A stretch of 64,000 bases of DNA, taken from positions 47,048,391 through 47,112,390 of the forward strand of contig JAQMRL010000007.1 in the NCBI GenBank assembly GCA_035578175.1. Direction: 5' to 3'. The first letter of the stretch is position 1; the number at the start of each line of letters is the position of its first letter. Below, in pieces: positions 31,620 through 43,370 of this stretch. The notes beneath the pieces are model-generated. The model searched no databases. It was not told the origin of the DNA and was given only the letters and a program-made list of their open reading frames with translations. This DNA comes from Catonia carolina (lineage: Eukaryota; Arthropoda; Insecta; Hemiptera; Achilidae). The translations under genes were made by a program, and so were the position numbers.

Positions 31620-32201
31620 ATTAAGGCGGATGAAAATATTAACAGGTAAATAAAACAAAAGTTGGCTTGATGAACTGATTTGCAAAATTGTACTGGATTT
31701 TCCCAATTCTGCTTTCTCAGGTATTATTTTGATATTGTACAAAAAAAAGACCATGTGTCATTAAATTTGGATAGTTGTCTAAATCGAATACCAATGCATT
31801 TTCAATTGTATAGTTCATAGAGTAAAAGACGGTCATTTTAAAAAATTCTTCAGGTTCTGTTGGCGTTTCATCTGTAGCCTCATTCTCAAATAACCTCTTC
31901 TTTTTTCGGGATCGGAAAGGCTTGAAAACGGGTTTTATACCAGCTTTAGAAGCTATTTCTCTAGCTTCTATTAGAGTGGAAGAATACGTCCAGTACCTTT
32001 TACAAATTCCAAACAGTTTTGCAACAATTGCGACGCGTTTGGTAAATTCATATTTTCATTCTTCATAGCCTTATTTACAATGTTTACTTGAAACAATATG
32101 TCATACCAATATGAGTGTTTTCGGCGCCCGCTCGATGACGGCACCCGGTGCGGTTGCATCGCTCGCACCGCCGTAGGGCCGCCACTGGCCGTTAAACGCA
32201 T
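31620..32201 (-). pseudogene. hAT/ZMYM-ZNF862-like transposase fragment
   Basis: The minus strand reads WYDILFQVNIVNKAMKNENM, then NLPNASQLLQNCLEFVK, and after a frame break EAREIASKAGIKPVFKPFRS, RKKKRLFENEATDETPTEPE and EF. This is the internal region of the TTF-type zinc-finger/hAT-dimerisation proteins related to ZMYM1 and ZNF862. The N-terminal zinc finger, RNase H-like catalytic part and C-terminal dimerisation domain are not seen. The first ~25 residues of the frame 31971-32201 derive from the terminal repeat. It belongs to the element at 29552-32187. Confidence 0.65.
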
Positions 32202-32572
32202 GTAATTCTAACGTCAAGACCGACTATTTCTAAGAAAGCAGAGCCTACTGACAGGTAAACGAGCCCATTGTATGCAGCAAAAGAAAGAAATTTAACGAAA
32301 ATCGCTTGAGCCATTTCTGATAAAATTAGTGTTTTTCTACCTTTGCATAAAATTTCAAGCTACACTGCTTATTTTTCCATTCTCTCAGTGGTTCGTTGGA
32401 CTTGTTTAGTTTTCAACTAACAGTCTCTGTAGTTTCTAGGGAAAACATACAGACAGCCATCCTTCTAAAAACCACTCTTTGGCTTCAGGGAGTATGAAAC
32501 GTGAAGATCAGTTCAAACCCGGGAATGTGACACGATCGAATACTTTCTTTGTTCGTGAGATTATATACATAA
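32202..32572. other. No recognised feature
   Basis: Sequence between the hAT right flank and a SINE; no frame or repeat identified. Confidence 0.4.
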
Positions 32573-32701
32573 TTTTTTTTACTTCTGACTTTTCTGCAAT
32601 TTCTACTAATGCAGACGGTGAATAATGATGATAATGAAAATGAGTGATAAAAATGCCAGACCTGACCGGGAATCGAACCCAGGACCCCGGTTTAGAAGCC
32701 T
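32573..32701 (-). mobile_element. 5'-truncated SINE family A
   Basis: The complement of the tail (ACTTCTGACTTTTCTGCAAT, CTAATGCAGACGGTGA), body and part of the head (CCAGACCTGACCGGGAATCG, AACCCAGGACCCCGG). It stops at TAGAAGCC, before the A-box region. No clear target duplication. Confidence 0.75.
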
Positions 32702-33206
32702 AGCAAGTAGTCTAGTAATACCTTTATAAGTATATATTAATTTTTTAAACATTGTACCTCATACCACCGTTTAATGAATTTCTTATTTTATTTTTTATTA
32801 TAAATAAATTATTACTTTTGTAAAGAAATACTTATTTTTTAAATAAACAAAAACTTATTAAAAAATGTAAATAAAAAATTTATTACATGTAGTTATCATA
32901 CTAATACCATAATACAAGAAAATCAAAGTAGACCTATGTATAATAAAAATAGATATAACATTTCATACAAAAAACAAATCAAAATAAAACATCATTTACA
33001 AGGAAAATAACACTAAAGTACAATAAATAAGCCCTACCCGGTATTTATAAAATAAATTGCCATGATTAAGAAAAAAATTATATTGGTAAAACCACTAGAT
33101 CGTTCAGGAAGAGGTTTTCTGAACACTATAGTAATTACAAAAGAAAAAGTACAAATTTTTCAATTTTACCGAACACTTAATTAATTCAAAGCACACTATA
33201 ACCAAT
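32702..33206. other. No recognised feature
   Basis: Very AT-rich, with A-rich stretches at 32870-33010 and no frames. Confidence 0.4.
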
Positions 33207-33440
33207 GTTGTTGTTTCGGTCATCAGACGAAAGGCTGGTTTGAACCCCTAGAGGTATTAATAAGTAAAAACGAGTTGTAAGGTGGTTCACCATGCCTTCC
33301 TCACTGAGTGGCTATGTATGCTCATCAGCACGCCTCTGAAAATCACCCTACTTTCCAGCCTGCAAATGACACCGTCACTTCATTTACTACTGGGTCTGGC
33401 TGTATAATGATGAAATTCATTAATCTCAAAAGAGATAAAT
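33207..33440 (+). mobile_element. R390 dispersed repeat, copy 3 (3'-truncated)
   Basis: It matches the first ~235 bases of the R390 unit: GTTGTTTCGGTCATCAGAC, GAAAGGCTGGTTTGAACC, GTGGTTCACCATGCCTTCC, TCACTGAGTGG and CTTCATTTACTACTGGGTC. The 3' hairpin portion is missing and the sequence diverges after AAAAGAGATAAATTTCTC. Confidence 0.8.
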
Positions 33441-35769
33441 TTCTCTTTTAATCAAAATTTTGTATGGAGCTATTATGACGAGTACGCTCCACGTCAACCG
33501 CCTGTCTAAATAGTATAACTCAAGGTACCGAACATTTTTTGCTTGCAGAAGAGGTTGGTTGAATAAACAAAATTGCGGACACGTTTGTCAACGAAAGGTG
33601 AACATAACAAAATGGCGAACAGCCATTACGAAGTGAACAAAGGGGAAAATACAATTTTTCTCATAGCAAATTTTTGTTTAGTTTTTCGAGTAGAATCCAA
33701 GCAAGTGTAACCAGCCAACCAGTTTTGAATTAAAAGATTTTGTAATTTTTTTTGGTTGAGTAGGTTATATACCCATCAATTTGCCAAAGGTTCAAGCCTT
33801 CAGAAATCTAGCATTTCGTCAAACTATAACATCGTACTGAATTTATATTTCATTTAGCTATAGAAAAAAGTTCACCATACTCTTTTAGTAGCTAATTATA
33901 TTAAAATAAATTCATATATCAATTGATTTTTTTTTGTTTTTTGTATTGATGGTTTTTGTTTATGAATTGTAAAATTTTTGGGTAGGCAATGGGCGATGTT
34001 TGTAACACACACAGAACCCGATATTAACTAGGAGTGGCCAAGGGGAACTGTGCAAAATTTGACAATGACGATCCGTTTTTGTATGGGCAACGTGCGTATA
34101 CTTGATTGGATTAACAGAGAACATAATTAAAACGGGTGACCGGTAGTGCGAAGCGCCTACGACTGACTGACTGACCGACACATACATGACCGTCGTCTCA
34201 GTAAACTACTCGGACGGAATATTTAGATCATCGGAGGAAAGCATAAGACGATTGGAGTGTGACCTTTCACATGACCCGGAAAAACGACAACAAATACGAC
34301 ACGATCTTCGTATGACGTAACGCATAGCAGCGAGGTTCAGCCGTAATTACAGCGCGGTGATATAACAGGCCTTTCGCCTTACCCCTTATGCCTTATGCTT
34401 CACATTGACCCCACTCTTTAACACGCTCTCACATTTCGTTTTGTGTCCTATTTTGCTCGAGCGAATACGATCCGTGCTCTCACATATTAAATCCTTCCGA
34501 ATAAAGATTAAAACGTAACCGGTTTTTAAATCGATGGGAATTTAAATTAAGCGTTCCATGTAGAATGCTAAGCCTGGCTCTATTTCTAGCCGTGCGACCG
34601 CCTTTGGCCGAGAGCCACCGATTAATTTATTCTTTTCCAATTTACGCCTCTTTCATTTTACCCTGACCAGATCGATCATCTTTTTATATTACTTTTTATC
34701 AACATTCGGCTATAAATTTTTGTTTAAAATGAAACATATCATTTAAAAGTAGATTTCTGCGCAATAAAATGACACGAATTTTAGGAGCAATAATTTGATT
34801 GTTCGCCAACAGAATAGAAAGCTGATTGCTCCACAGGAAAGGAAGAAATGACTGAAAATTTTCTTGGAGGAAAGAAGGAATACCGCAGAGAAACTTAGGA
34901 GGAATATTGAGTAAAGTATTCTCTTGGATCAACAAATGGATATCTCAAAACCAACAAAATTATGAAATCCATGAATTTTACGATCTCTATTTTTGTAATA
35001 GTATTAAGCGGTCACTATTTACAAAAAAAAAAAATTATATAATTTCATGAAAAAAATTAGTTATTGAAAAGAAAGAAAAATTTCATATGTAACAACTCAC
35101 TGTTAAATAGGTTGATGAGGAATGGAAGACCACGTTCTACCTATTTATCCATCTTATCAATTGGATAAATAAGCCTAGTTAACTGCCCTTAATGGCACTA
35201 CGTTATCTTTTTTCTACTATTCATTTGCTTCAAGTGATCATAAATTAATTGTGGTTAAGTGACCATGGTATACCAGGGTAGGGGTCCTCTTCCTATTTAA
35301 CCATGGTTTACCAGGGGTTACATTTCCCTTTTTGATATCGTCCCTTTTGTTGTTTGTTTGATTTTTGTTTTTCCATTTATATAATTCCTCTAGTATTAAC
35401 TGGTCAATTCATTTACCTATTATTTATTCAGCCCCTTCACGCGCGTTTATTGTTCTAGAGGAAAAAATATTTAATTTACAGAGCTGAATTGCGTCAACAG
35501 AATTAGTTATTCAGCCGCAAAATTAAGAGTAGCTACTTCTTTGAATATACGTATCAAAAAGCTTCTTCTTTTAGTGCTGACTCCATTACTGAAAAATTTT
35601 ACTGAAGATTGGCCATGGCACACGCACATCATGAACCAACCTCAAAAGTGTGCGTGTACTCAAGTTGGTGAAGTTTTTAATATTCTTCAATCACCAGCAC
35701 TTCCTTCGCTCAAGCCTGCGCTTGCATTAAATTTTATCCGTAAACGAGGACATGAAGGTAAAAGAGCTG
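33441..35769. other. Unassigned; no gene recognised
   Basis: G+C-richer patch at 34130-34640 without a credible frame. Minus frames 33960-34187 and 34699-34935 show no domain. The plus frame 35541-35897 belongs to a LINE only in its second half. Confidence 0.35.
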
Positions 35770-36170
35770 TGCTTGGTCTCATATACAGGAAATTATATAG
35801 GTTACTAAGACTTCAGTCACAGCTGCCTCTCCGTAATAAAGTAACAATCTATAATAAAATTTTAAAACCCGTCTGGATTTATGGTGTGCAACTCTAGGGT
35901 TGCACCACAAAAAGTTAGATGACGAATTTACAAAAGTTTCAGATCAAAGAACTAAGCCATAATGCTTCTTGGTACGTTAGAAATACTGATCTGCACAGTG
36001 ATATTCCTTTTGCGTTCAGCAAAATAAAGAGATTTGCTGTCAAACATTAAGATCGTTTATAGGGTCACATAAATTTTATAGGGTCACATAAATTACTCGC
36101 GTACCATTTCGCAGCAAAATATTCTTCAAGAATGAAAACCCGTTGTTCTAGGGAAAAAGACATTCTGTTC
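35770..36170 (+). pseudogene. Jockey-type LINE reverse transcriptase C-terminus
   Basis: KLYRLLRLQSQLPLRNKVTI, then YNKILKPVWIYGVQL and a stop at the codon where the family has tryptophan (one base change, TGG to TAG). It goes on with GCTT, then FQIKELSHNASWYVRNTDLH, SDIPFAF, KIKRFAVKH. This is the 'LLGRKSQLSLENKLLIYKAILKPIWTYGIQLWG... ITNAPWYVPN..IHRDL' thumb and C-terminus of jockey elements. A short duplicated phrase (TTTATAGGGTCACATAAA) occurs at 36056-36090. The polymerase core is absent. Confidence 0.75.
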
Positions 36171-37289
36171 GTAACACGACCGGAAACGACACAAAAGTTT
36201 ACGCAGCTCAAGCAGAATCAACTCACACTACCGTATCTATACCCGTTGAGTAGGGCTACCAACTTCGTATCACAAAACAAAATTTCCCTTTCTTAGAAAG
36301 AAATGACCAGACATTAACAATTGGGTAACAGGTCAAAAAAATCACTCTGTATATACTTGAAAATTAATATTATTCAATAAAAGATAACAAAAAAGAATCA
36401 TTTGCAGACTCAGATTTTTGTTACATTACCGTAATATATTGCAGATAGTTTACGAGACATATATTGATCAGTAAAATAAATGGCCACTTAGGGTTCTTAT
36501 ACATTCTCTAAATAATTAAACCGAGTTCTTATAATGATTGATATTTTCTTCAAATTTTATTTTTACATAACAGCTCGTTTTAGAAATGGCTTTAATATTT
36601 TTGGAAAAATAAATTAGATTTTATTATTTTGAAGCTTCACTAAATTACAAAAGTTCTTCCAAAATACAAAACTGCAATTCTAAACAGTTACAAAAAAAAT
36701 TGACATTACCATCATATTCATAAATGTTTCATACAATGTAATTTTTTAAATCCTAATGGTCTTACCACTAGTGGAGATTTTGATGATTTATCTTTTCATA
36801 TATATTATTTATAGTAGATTTATCTGTTTTATGTAATCTTCATTGTCAGTGAACTTTTCTGACCGTTTATCGTAAGCAGAAAAATTTTCTATCTGAAAGT
36901 AGAATACTTTAACTGAGCCAAGAGAAAATAGAAAATAGGATGGTCGAATTGAGGCATGATGAAAGGCGGGTAGAAAGGCGATGCAACAAATAAACAAACC
37001 GTCACAGAACAAACTATGACCCACTGATACGGATCCTGCTATCAGTCACCTGTACCCATCAATTATCCGCATTTACATTGCGCCCTCCATTTCAGAAGAT
37101 CACTTTAAAATCTAGATTTAATTATAGATTGTCAGTGGATAAATTCTCACTAAACGGCCCTCGCCGTTTGTCAGTCATTGGCCGACGACGCGCGACGATC
37201 TGTTTACCTGCAACCCCTTTTATGACCGCCCATTCCAATTATGTTCCGTTTTACGGGTTTCTATGTGGATTGGTGAAAGTAGCCTCACC
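36171..37289. other. No recognised feature
   Basis: AT-rich except 37020-37280. Frames 36809-37024 (minus) and 37078-37326 (plus) lack motifs. Confidence 0.4.
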
Positions 37290-37416
37290 TTCTTTATTTT
37301 TTATTTATTTATTTCAATTATATTAATCTTACAATATATACAATTTCTTATCTATATGAACAGAAATTAGTTTCCTGAATAAGGCAAAGCCTGCGCTCAG
37401 GAAAGGGCAGTGATGA
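37290..37416 (-). repeat. Possible LINE 3'-end patch
   Basis: TTTATTTATTTATTTCAATT, then AAGGCAAAGCCTGCGCTCAG and GGAAAGG resembles the patch at 30838-30915. It runs directly into an (ATA)n tract, as would the complement of a LINE 3' terminus with a simple-repeat tail. Confidence 0.35.
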
Positions 37417-37575
<159 letters not shown>

Positions 37576-37577
<2 letters not shown>

Positions 37578-40120
37578 GTTAGTATTTATAAATTGTCGAT
37601 AGCTTATGAATTAATTAACAAATTTCAATATTCTTGATTATTCTATATTACACAATTTTTAAAAATTATAAAGTAAATTACTACATTAGTTATTATTTAA
37701 CTATAAATTAACAAGAGAAACCTAAACCAACCAATCCATGGCTGAGCTCAGTCAACTCCCACCCCAAGTATTTTTAAGTCTACATTTAATGACACCAATC
37801 GATGCAGTAAATATAATTTACGTAAATCAGAAGGCAAAAATTTAAAAAATTTTGCTGCCATATAATCCAAGACCCTTTGATCTCCTGATGAATTTCGTTT
37901 CACTTCCATGGCTAATCCAGCCTCAACTCTTCTTGTGCTGTAGTTATGCTCTAAAAGAGCAATATTTTTTTTTATACTTACCTATATGTATAAAAAAAGT
38001 ACTATTTTCCTATAAATATTATTTATAGTGAGAACACCAAGCTGTTGAAATAGGGGCTGAGCAGGCTGGGTTGGAGCCTTTCTAAAAATTACCCTTAACA
38101 TATTCAGTGCTAGAGGCTCGCCTAGCGAGCGGGTCATGGGTAGTTGTTACCGCCAGCCTGCCGTCTCACCTAGCGGGTTCAGTTTTGTTAACATTTTAAG
38201 TAATTTTGGAGGGACACCGCCCGTCGGATATCATTTTGTTACTGTTATATGGCCCTTAAAGAGGTTTTTTCTTTGTAACCGTGCAGTTCGTTTTTGAATT
38301 TTCTTTACACGATCTTCTACCCTCGTGAGTATACTCGTTTAGTATTTTTAGCGGGTTTTCAGGGTGCAGTTGAAGCAATGAATTCAATTTCTTTGCTGGT
38401 ATCAATTCAAAGTAGCTTACAGTTTTAGATTTACTCTAAAAATGTATTATTTGTAGTTTAAAATTATATAAGAAATTAAGCGTAAATCGTAACAGTAAAT
38501 GGAAAAATTCAGACGAGGACTACATTTATTATAACAGGTGAAAATAAACCTAAAAACAAACATTGAATTGTTTACTTTTATGTTATTAGCAAACATAAAT
38601 CCATGTATAGCTCGCAAATAAAATAAATCTATAAAAACGTAAGTAACGTATGTTGTAAGCCCTACATAAAGCAAGCGGAGAACAAGCTGCACGAGTAATC
38701 AGCCCGACGGGAGAGATACCTCATAATTGCTCAGCATTGAATATGTTAAGGTTTTTTGGTATCTTAAGGGTTCCAAAAATGTATAGAATATTAAATATTA
38801 CAAGATTGCATCGCAATGTACACATTACAATGGATTCAATCCTGCTCACAACAAATCCATTCATTTTCTCTAATCGTTGTCTCATTCATCGTCGTCTCGT
38901 TCAATGTGTCTCTCCGCTTCCTTCGGCTGAAACCTAGAAACTAACGGTTTCTCGACAAAATTCGGTGCAATTATTTTCAATCGGCCATGTAGCCCCAAAA
39001 ATCTAAAAAATTACAATCTAAGTACATAATACTACTCTACTGATTGTACAGATGTACACGATAAAAATTAATTTAGATAAACAATGTTACAATGTTTACT
39101 GCAACTGTACAATTGGATAGGCGTGCTGATTGAAAATAGGCGTATAAATTACAGGCTGATTTATGAGAGATTCGTTGCGGTTGCCGTACTGTTTATTGAG
39201 ACGAGCCTCGTTAACGCGAGCATCTACATAATAATTGGGCCAAAAGTTTGTTTAAAACAATAATCACGTGTAGCAAGTGCACAGCGATCACAGTGTGAAT
39301 TTCTAGGGCGGCTCTTAATTGGCAATGTTTTCAATTATTAGTTTTAATTTCAGTCATTTCGTTCGGTAATTGTCTGGTAATAGCACCGGAAAGATAATGC
39401 CGTGAGCTTAACGTTTACGCACTGTTTATTTCACATATTTCGTGACTGGATATTCGATTATATGGAAGTGAGTTAATTTTCGGAATATACCGTTCAATGT
39501 CAGTCAAGATCAGAACCTCGACCGAAGCTTGACCGCTTAATTATTAAATAAGATACATTGTCACCTCCTTAAATATAATATTTACTCCGCATTCATCAGC
39601 CGTTGTTTCCGATAGCGCAACTCTTCTTTTCAATATTTTCAAACCCGAGTGAAACATTTAAATGAAAATATATAATAATTATTATTTCAATTTCTTTATT
39701 AAACACATTATCTTACATGTTCCCATATAGTTAATACATATTTTAACTAAAAATAAAAACATCTATTGTACAAGTTGTCTTTATAAGGCAAATCCAAACT
39801 GCAGGAAGTGATTATAAAGCTAAAAATAAGAATAACACATCATATAAACATACGTCCGGCAACGCTTCATTAGCGAGTTATAGCTGGGGAAAGATTTCGC
39901 CTGAAATTCAGTTACCTCCGTGAAATTATATAATAGTATAATTTTCTAAGGCTTTAATTAAGAAGTAAATGCGGTAACATGTAATGGAGTTTAACCTGAA
40001 AAATTTAATAAAAAAAGTTATAGAACTAGACCTCCAATAGTTTTAACGATATCTGACATAAAACATAAAAAGTAGAGATCAAAGATAATACTTTTTGGGG
40101 TTTAACGTAAAATTACTTTG
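37576..40120. other. No recognised feature
   Basis: No gene-like frame (38447-38692 minus and 38737-38937 plus are compositional). A short dyad GCTCGCCTAGCGAGC is at 38116-38130. G+C-richer segments at 38100-38230 and 39170-39420 show no protein or repeat relation that I can name. Confidence 0.4.
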
Positions 40121-40560
40121 TTATATGTGTTTTTTCTTTCTAATCAGCCTATCATGAGCCAGTGTTAGATATAGGCCACTCCTTTTGTCTCCACAACACC
40201 TTCTCTGCGCCATTCTTGCCCAATTCGATTCGGTCACCAGTTTTAAGTCGTCTCTCCACCGTGTTTGTATAGGCCTCTGCTTCTCTTTCCCAGCTAGGGC
40301 CTCCACTGCTGAACCTCCTTGTTCCATCGATCGCTCGTTTAATTTTATGTCCGGCCCATTGTCATGTGCTTTCTTATGTTCACTGATTTAGTCTTCTGCC
40401 GAATATTCTAATTTCTTACTCGCCCTTTCAATTTGATATTTAGCACCAGTCTTTACATAGATCTTTTTGTTTTGGGCAAACTCTCCATCACGCCTTTTGT
40501 AAAGAACCATGTTTGTACAGCGTATGAGAGAACGGGAAGTACACATTGATTAAAAACTTA
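40121..40560 (-). pseudogene. LINE 3' end: endonuclease/RT C-terminus
   Basis: The minus strand gives VLSYAVQTWF, then RSMXRLVLNIKLKGRVRN, and in the last frame (40327-40121) PIQTRWRDDLKLVTESNWAR followed by MAQRRC. 'VLTYGSETW...MLGISLRDRIRN...GRPPTRWSDDLKKVAGSNWMRxAQDR' is the C-terminal block of endonuclease-RT elements. It ends in an A-rich run near 40125. Frames are broken and the polymerase core is absent. Confidence 0.75.
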
Positions 40561-40600
40561 AATTTCGTTATTAAGACATTAATTCAACATGTTATATTAC

Positions 40601-41202
40601 TTTGAACATTTCTTTGTATAACGCTTAGTTGAGCGGTAATTACTGTATAATCATATAATGAAATTTATAGGAAATTAAAAGATCTATAACTTTTATTTTA
40701 AGCTTTTTTCTCTACAGGGCCTTGTTTAGCGAAAAAGAGTGATTTTCTGTATTATTAGTTATACGGAAACGGGGTATATTTTATATATTAGTTTTCCGTG
40801 TTATTAGTCATACTAAGGTTGGTTTTCATTTTGCATCATTCACTCATGATTAAAATAATATTATTGAATATTATTAATAATATTATTAGATAATAATATT
40901 GCCAGCCGCATTTGCGTAGTTGGTAACGTGCTCGCCTCTCATCATGCGGTCTTGGGTTCGAATCCCATTCAGGCACGGCATATTTTCAAACGTTACAAAA
41001 AATCATTTCATTCTTCACGGTCTGCATATTAGCAGTAAATGTAGAACAGTTGGACGTTGAACAAAAAAAAAAAGATTGAAATAAGGTTATGTTTTTTGAG
41101 ATTAGTTTTTTGTTTATTTCTTATGTTTTGTTACTAATGTTAGATTTAATTGTTCATTATTTGCATTGGTACGAGAAAGTCATGTGAGTGTTTCACACCA
41201 GT
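40601..41202 (+). mobile_element. HINE copy 4, 5'-truncated, interrupted by a SINE
   Basis: It begins within the core at GTATAACGCTTAGTTGAGCG and keeps the landmark CTACAGGGCCTTGTTTAGCG. It is interrupted at 40901-41073 and resumes with AAATAAGGTTATGTTTTTTG to the 3' end: ACGAGAAAGT, the hairpin TGTGAGTGTTTCACACCA and a T-run. The left break point may be a truncation at the LINE 3' end lying just upstream. Confidence 0.75.
40901..41073 (+). mobile_element. SINE inserted in HINE copy 4
   Basis: The head GCCGCATTTGCGTAGTTGG carries an A box and CTTGGGTTCGAATCCC a B box, with body and tail ending in a 12-base A-run. The HINE motif GATTAAAATAA lies upstream (40849-40859) and GATTGAAATAA directly follows the A-run, giving an ~11-bp duplication with one mismatch. 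About 40 bases of AT-rich sequence separate the left copy from the SINE head. Confidence 0.8.
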
Positions 41203-41379
41203 TTTTTTTTTAGCTATATACAATCACTTCCTTGAGTTTGGCTTATGTTGTAAATATACCTCCTCTGTATCAAAAATGAGTAAGTAATATGCCTAATTAA
41301 ATAATTTACAAAGATAATAGACCCGGTGCTGGAGCCAAGAAAAATGCGAAAGAACTATCCCTAATCCAAAACTAAATTT

Positions 41380-41990
41380 ACTTTTACAATAATTCCATTA
41401 TAAATTGGCACCGCAGCGTAGAACACGTAAGCACCGATGGTGGACTGTAGGCTGACGAGGCAATCGACAAGAAGGGAACGGACTTCAAAGCTTGTACTCA
41501 GATAAAACGGAAGGAAAATTACAGCGTACAAGGAAGTTCGAAAACAGATAGCAAAACCACTCCGACGAGCCAAGAAAAATCAGATATCGGAAGAAATTCG
41601 AGGCATTGAGTTAGACTTCAAGAAAAACAACAGTAGGAAGTTCTACAGGACGTCCAAACAACACTTGATGGGCTATCAACCTTTAATCTTATACTTTCGA
41701 AGAGAGAAAGGTTCACTAGCTGTAACAATGAGGAAAATTATAAGATCATAGCTATATACTTTGAGAAGTTGCATAGCTGAATTGTGAAGAATTGTCAAGG
41801 AAAGTTTCATGACAAAGAAACAAAAATTCATCTTCACCATATTCAACAAAATTTCGGAGCATAGTCACAGACCTGAAAACAACTTGGCTGCCGGAGAAGA
41901 CTCAATCACTGCAGAAATGTTGTATTGGTGGAGAAGTAACCATCCACGCACTTAGAAAAGAAATGGAAACGATCTGGATTTACTAGCAAT
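41380..41990 (+). pseudogene. LINE ORF fragment upstream of the polymerase (endonuclease/RT type)
   Basis: The plus strand shows PLRRAKKNQISEEIRGIELD, then FKKNNSRKFYRTSKQHLMGY and QPLILYFRREKGSLA, then (with frame changes) SHRPENNLAAGEDSITAEM and LYWW. The end corresponds to the 'KNNKAAGEDSITAEMLKYG' entry into the polymerase domain of RTE-like elements; the fingers and palm that should follow are cut off by HINE copy 5. The opposite-strand frame 41361-41573 is a shadow. Confidence 0.65.
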
Positions 41991-42007
41991 TCATCTGAAT
42001 ATTAAAA

Positions 42008-42295
42008 ATCTGGTATGAAACACTCACATGACTTTTTCTTATCAATGTAAATAATGAAAATTATAACCTAAGTTTAATCATAAGTAGTGAAAAATGAACA
42101 GTGAATTTAAAACATAAACTAATATTAATCAAGAGTGAATGCCGCTAAATGAAAATCAACTTTTGTTGTTTAGATATTTTGATGAGAAAAATACGCAAAA
42201 TCAGTAATTGACGCTAAACTAATGTCTGTAGAAAAAATGCTTGAAATAAAATTGTAGGTCTTTTAATTTTCTACAACGTTAGTTATATTCACTTC
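42008..42295 (-). mobile_element. HINE copy 5, truncated
   Basis: Reverse copy holding only the 3' third: CTGGTATGAAACACTCACATG (hairpin), ACTTTTTCTTATCAATG (decayed 3' subterminal repeat), ATCAACTTTTGTTG, CGCTAAACTAATGTCTGTAG and AGGTCTTTTAATTTTCTACA. The rest is lost. Confidence 0.7.
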
Positions 42296-42959
42296 TTATT
42301 AGTGGTATTATGTATTTTTTTCAAGTTACAATTTAATTATTTGGATTAATGTTTTTTGAAATGTTCCCGTTTTGCTGTTTTTTTGTTTTTAACTAGTTCT
42401 TAATGAGATTGTTTAACGAGAACTATTCATTTTCTTTCCAGTAACTAACGGAGGTAAACGTTTTCTATTGTCTAAAACATTATTAATACTTATGATAATA
42501 TTTATAATTGGTTATTTTGTTGATTTATTTGTATATTAAGTAAGTGATTTATGTAAGAGTATAATGTAAATTACTGTCGGCAATATTTTAAAACATGATG
42601 TAAATAATTTTAACTAACTGCTGTAACGGATGGTTATCATTTTTCTTTACTTACTGAAGCCAGTGTTCAAAAAAAGTAAAAGTAAATAAGTAAAAATTTG
42701 AAGGAGACATTTTATTGATTCTATTATTTTTTTCAACGACACTTTTATTTTTACTTTTACGTAATTTTTATAAAAACCGATTTGTCTTGTTAATAAACAA
42801 CAAGTTTAATTAAAATGTCGTTTGCAAAAAAGTTAAATCAATTAACTGTTTCTTCTTCAAATTTTTACTTTTTCACTTACACTTAGTTTACCTAACACTT
42901 TATATATTAAGATAGTCTTCTGTCATAATTTAAATTTATAAAATAAGGTTATGTTTAAC
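42296..42959. other. AT-rich; short inverted repeat
   Basis: AAGTAAAAATTTGAAG and surroundings near 42690 recur as the complement (CTTCAAATTTTTACTT) near 42855, an imperfect ~40-bp inverted repeat about 120 bases apart. No terminal features allow a transposon call. Confidence 0.35.
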
Positions 42960-43370
42960 CATAAAGATTTAAGTTAAATTTAAAATTCGTGTCTTGCCAA
43001 AACCGACTAGTTTGACACCTACTTTAACAGATATCCTTATAATAACAACAACAACAACAACAACAACATAATAATAATAATAATTATTATTATTAAACGT
43101 GTACCACTTTTTCACCGCTCCGTTTTCCAACTTTACCCATAAATAAACTTTAAGCGGACGGAACAAATACAAATTGGAAGGGGTGAAATCTGGGCTGTAA
43201 GAAGGTTGTGGCAACACCTCCCAACCCAACTTCTCAAGCGGTACCCTAGTCCTCTAAGCGGTGTGGGTGGACGCGTTCTCATTCAAGAGAACACCTTTTG
43301 AGGGAGAGTCTTACCGTGGGTATTTCTGTTGGAGCATCTTAAATATTACTCACTGTTCACGATAGAATAC
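42960..43370 (-). pseudogene. Mariner-type transposase C-terminal fragment
   Basis: The minus strand encodes KGVLLNENASTHTA, then LGWEVLPQPSYSPDFTPSNL and YLFRPLKVYL. In mariner transposases this is 'LLHDNARPHTA...LGWEVLPHPPYSPDLAPSDYHLFxxLx'. The second catalytic aspartate (HDNA) is replaced (NENA), the third (SPDFTPSN) is kept. A microsatellite cuts the C-terminus. Confidence 0.8.
43042..43095. repeat. (AAC)n-(AAT)n-(ATT)n compound microsatellite
   Basis: About eight AAC units, six ATA units, then ATT units. It lies inside the mariner fragment and produces a poly-Asn/Tyr/Val translation in that frame. Confidence 0.95.

Larger units (their letters stand above)
29552..32187 (-). mobile_element. 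hAT transposon containing a HINE insertion
   Basis: The left end CAGTGGCGGCTCTATCG and right end, complement CAGTGGCGGCCCTACGG, are hAT-type terminal repeats. Flanks GCCGTTAC (29544-29551) and GCCGTTAA (32188-32195) are an 8-bp target duplication with one mismatch, the length expected for hAT. A G+C-rich subterminal zone lies at 32105-32187. HINE copy 3 occupies 29716-30736. The minus strand near the right end encodes a hAT/ZMYM-ZNF862-type fragment. Without the HINE the element would be about 1.6 kb, so it is internally deleted. Confidence 0.8.

Noticed and set aside
35541..35769. N-terminal half of the plus frame 35541-35897 as LINE sequence
   Set aside because: Only the part after ~35770 matches a reverse transcriptase C-terminus; the first half shows no family pattern.
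38095..38240. Possible piggyBac-type end (CCCTTAAC near 38090, G+C-rich dyad)
   Set aside because: No matching opposite end with TTAA and no transposase was found.
42969..43229. Poly-Asn/Tyr/Val protein
   Set aside because: The homopolymeric part is a microsatellite fused to a mariner fragment.
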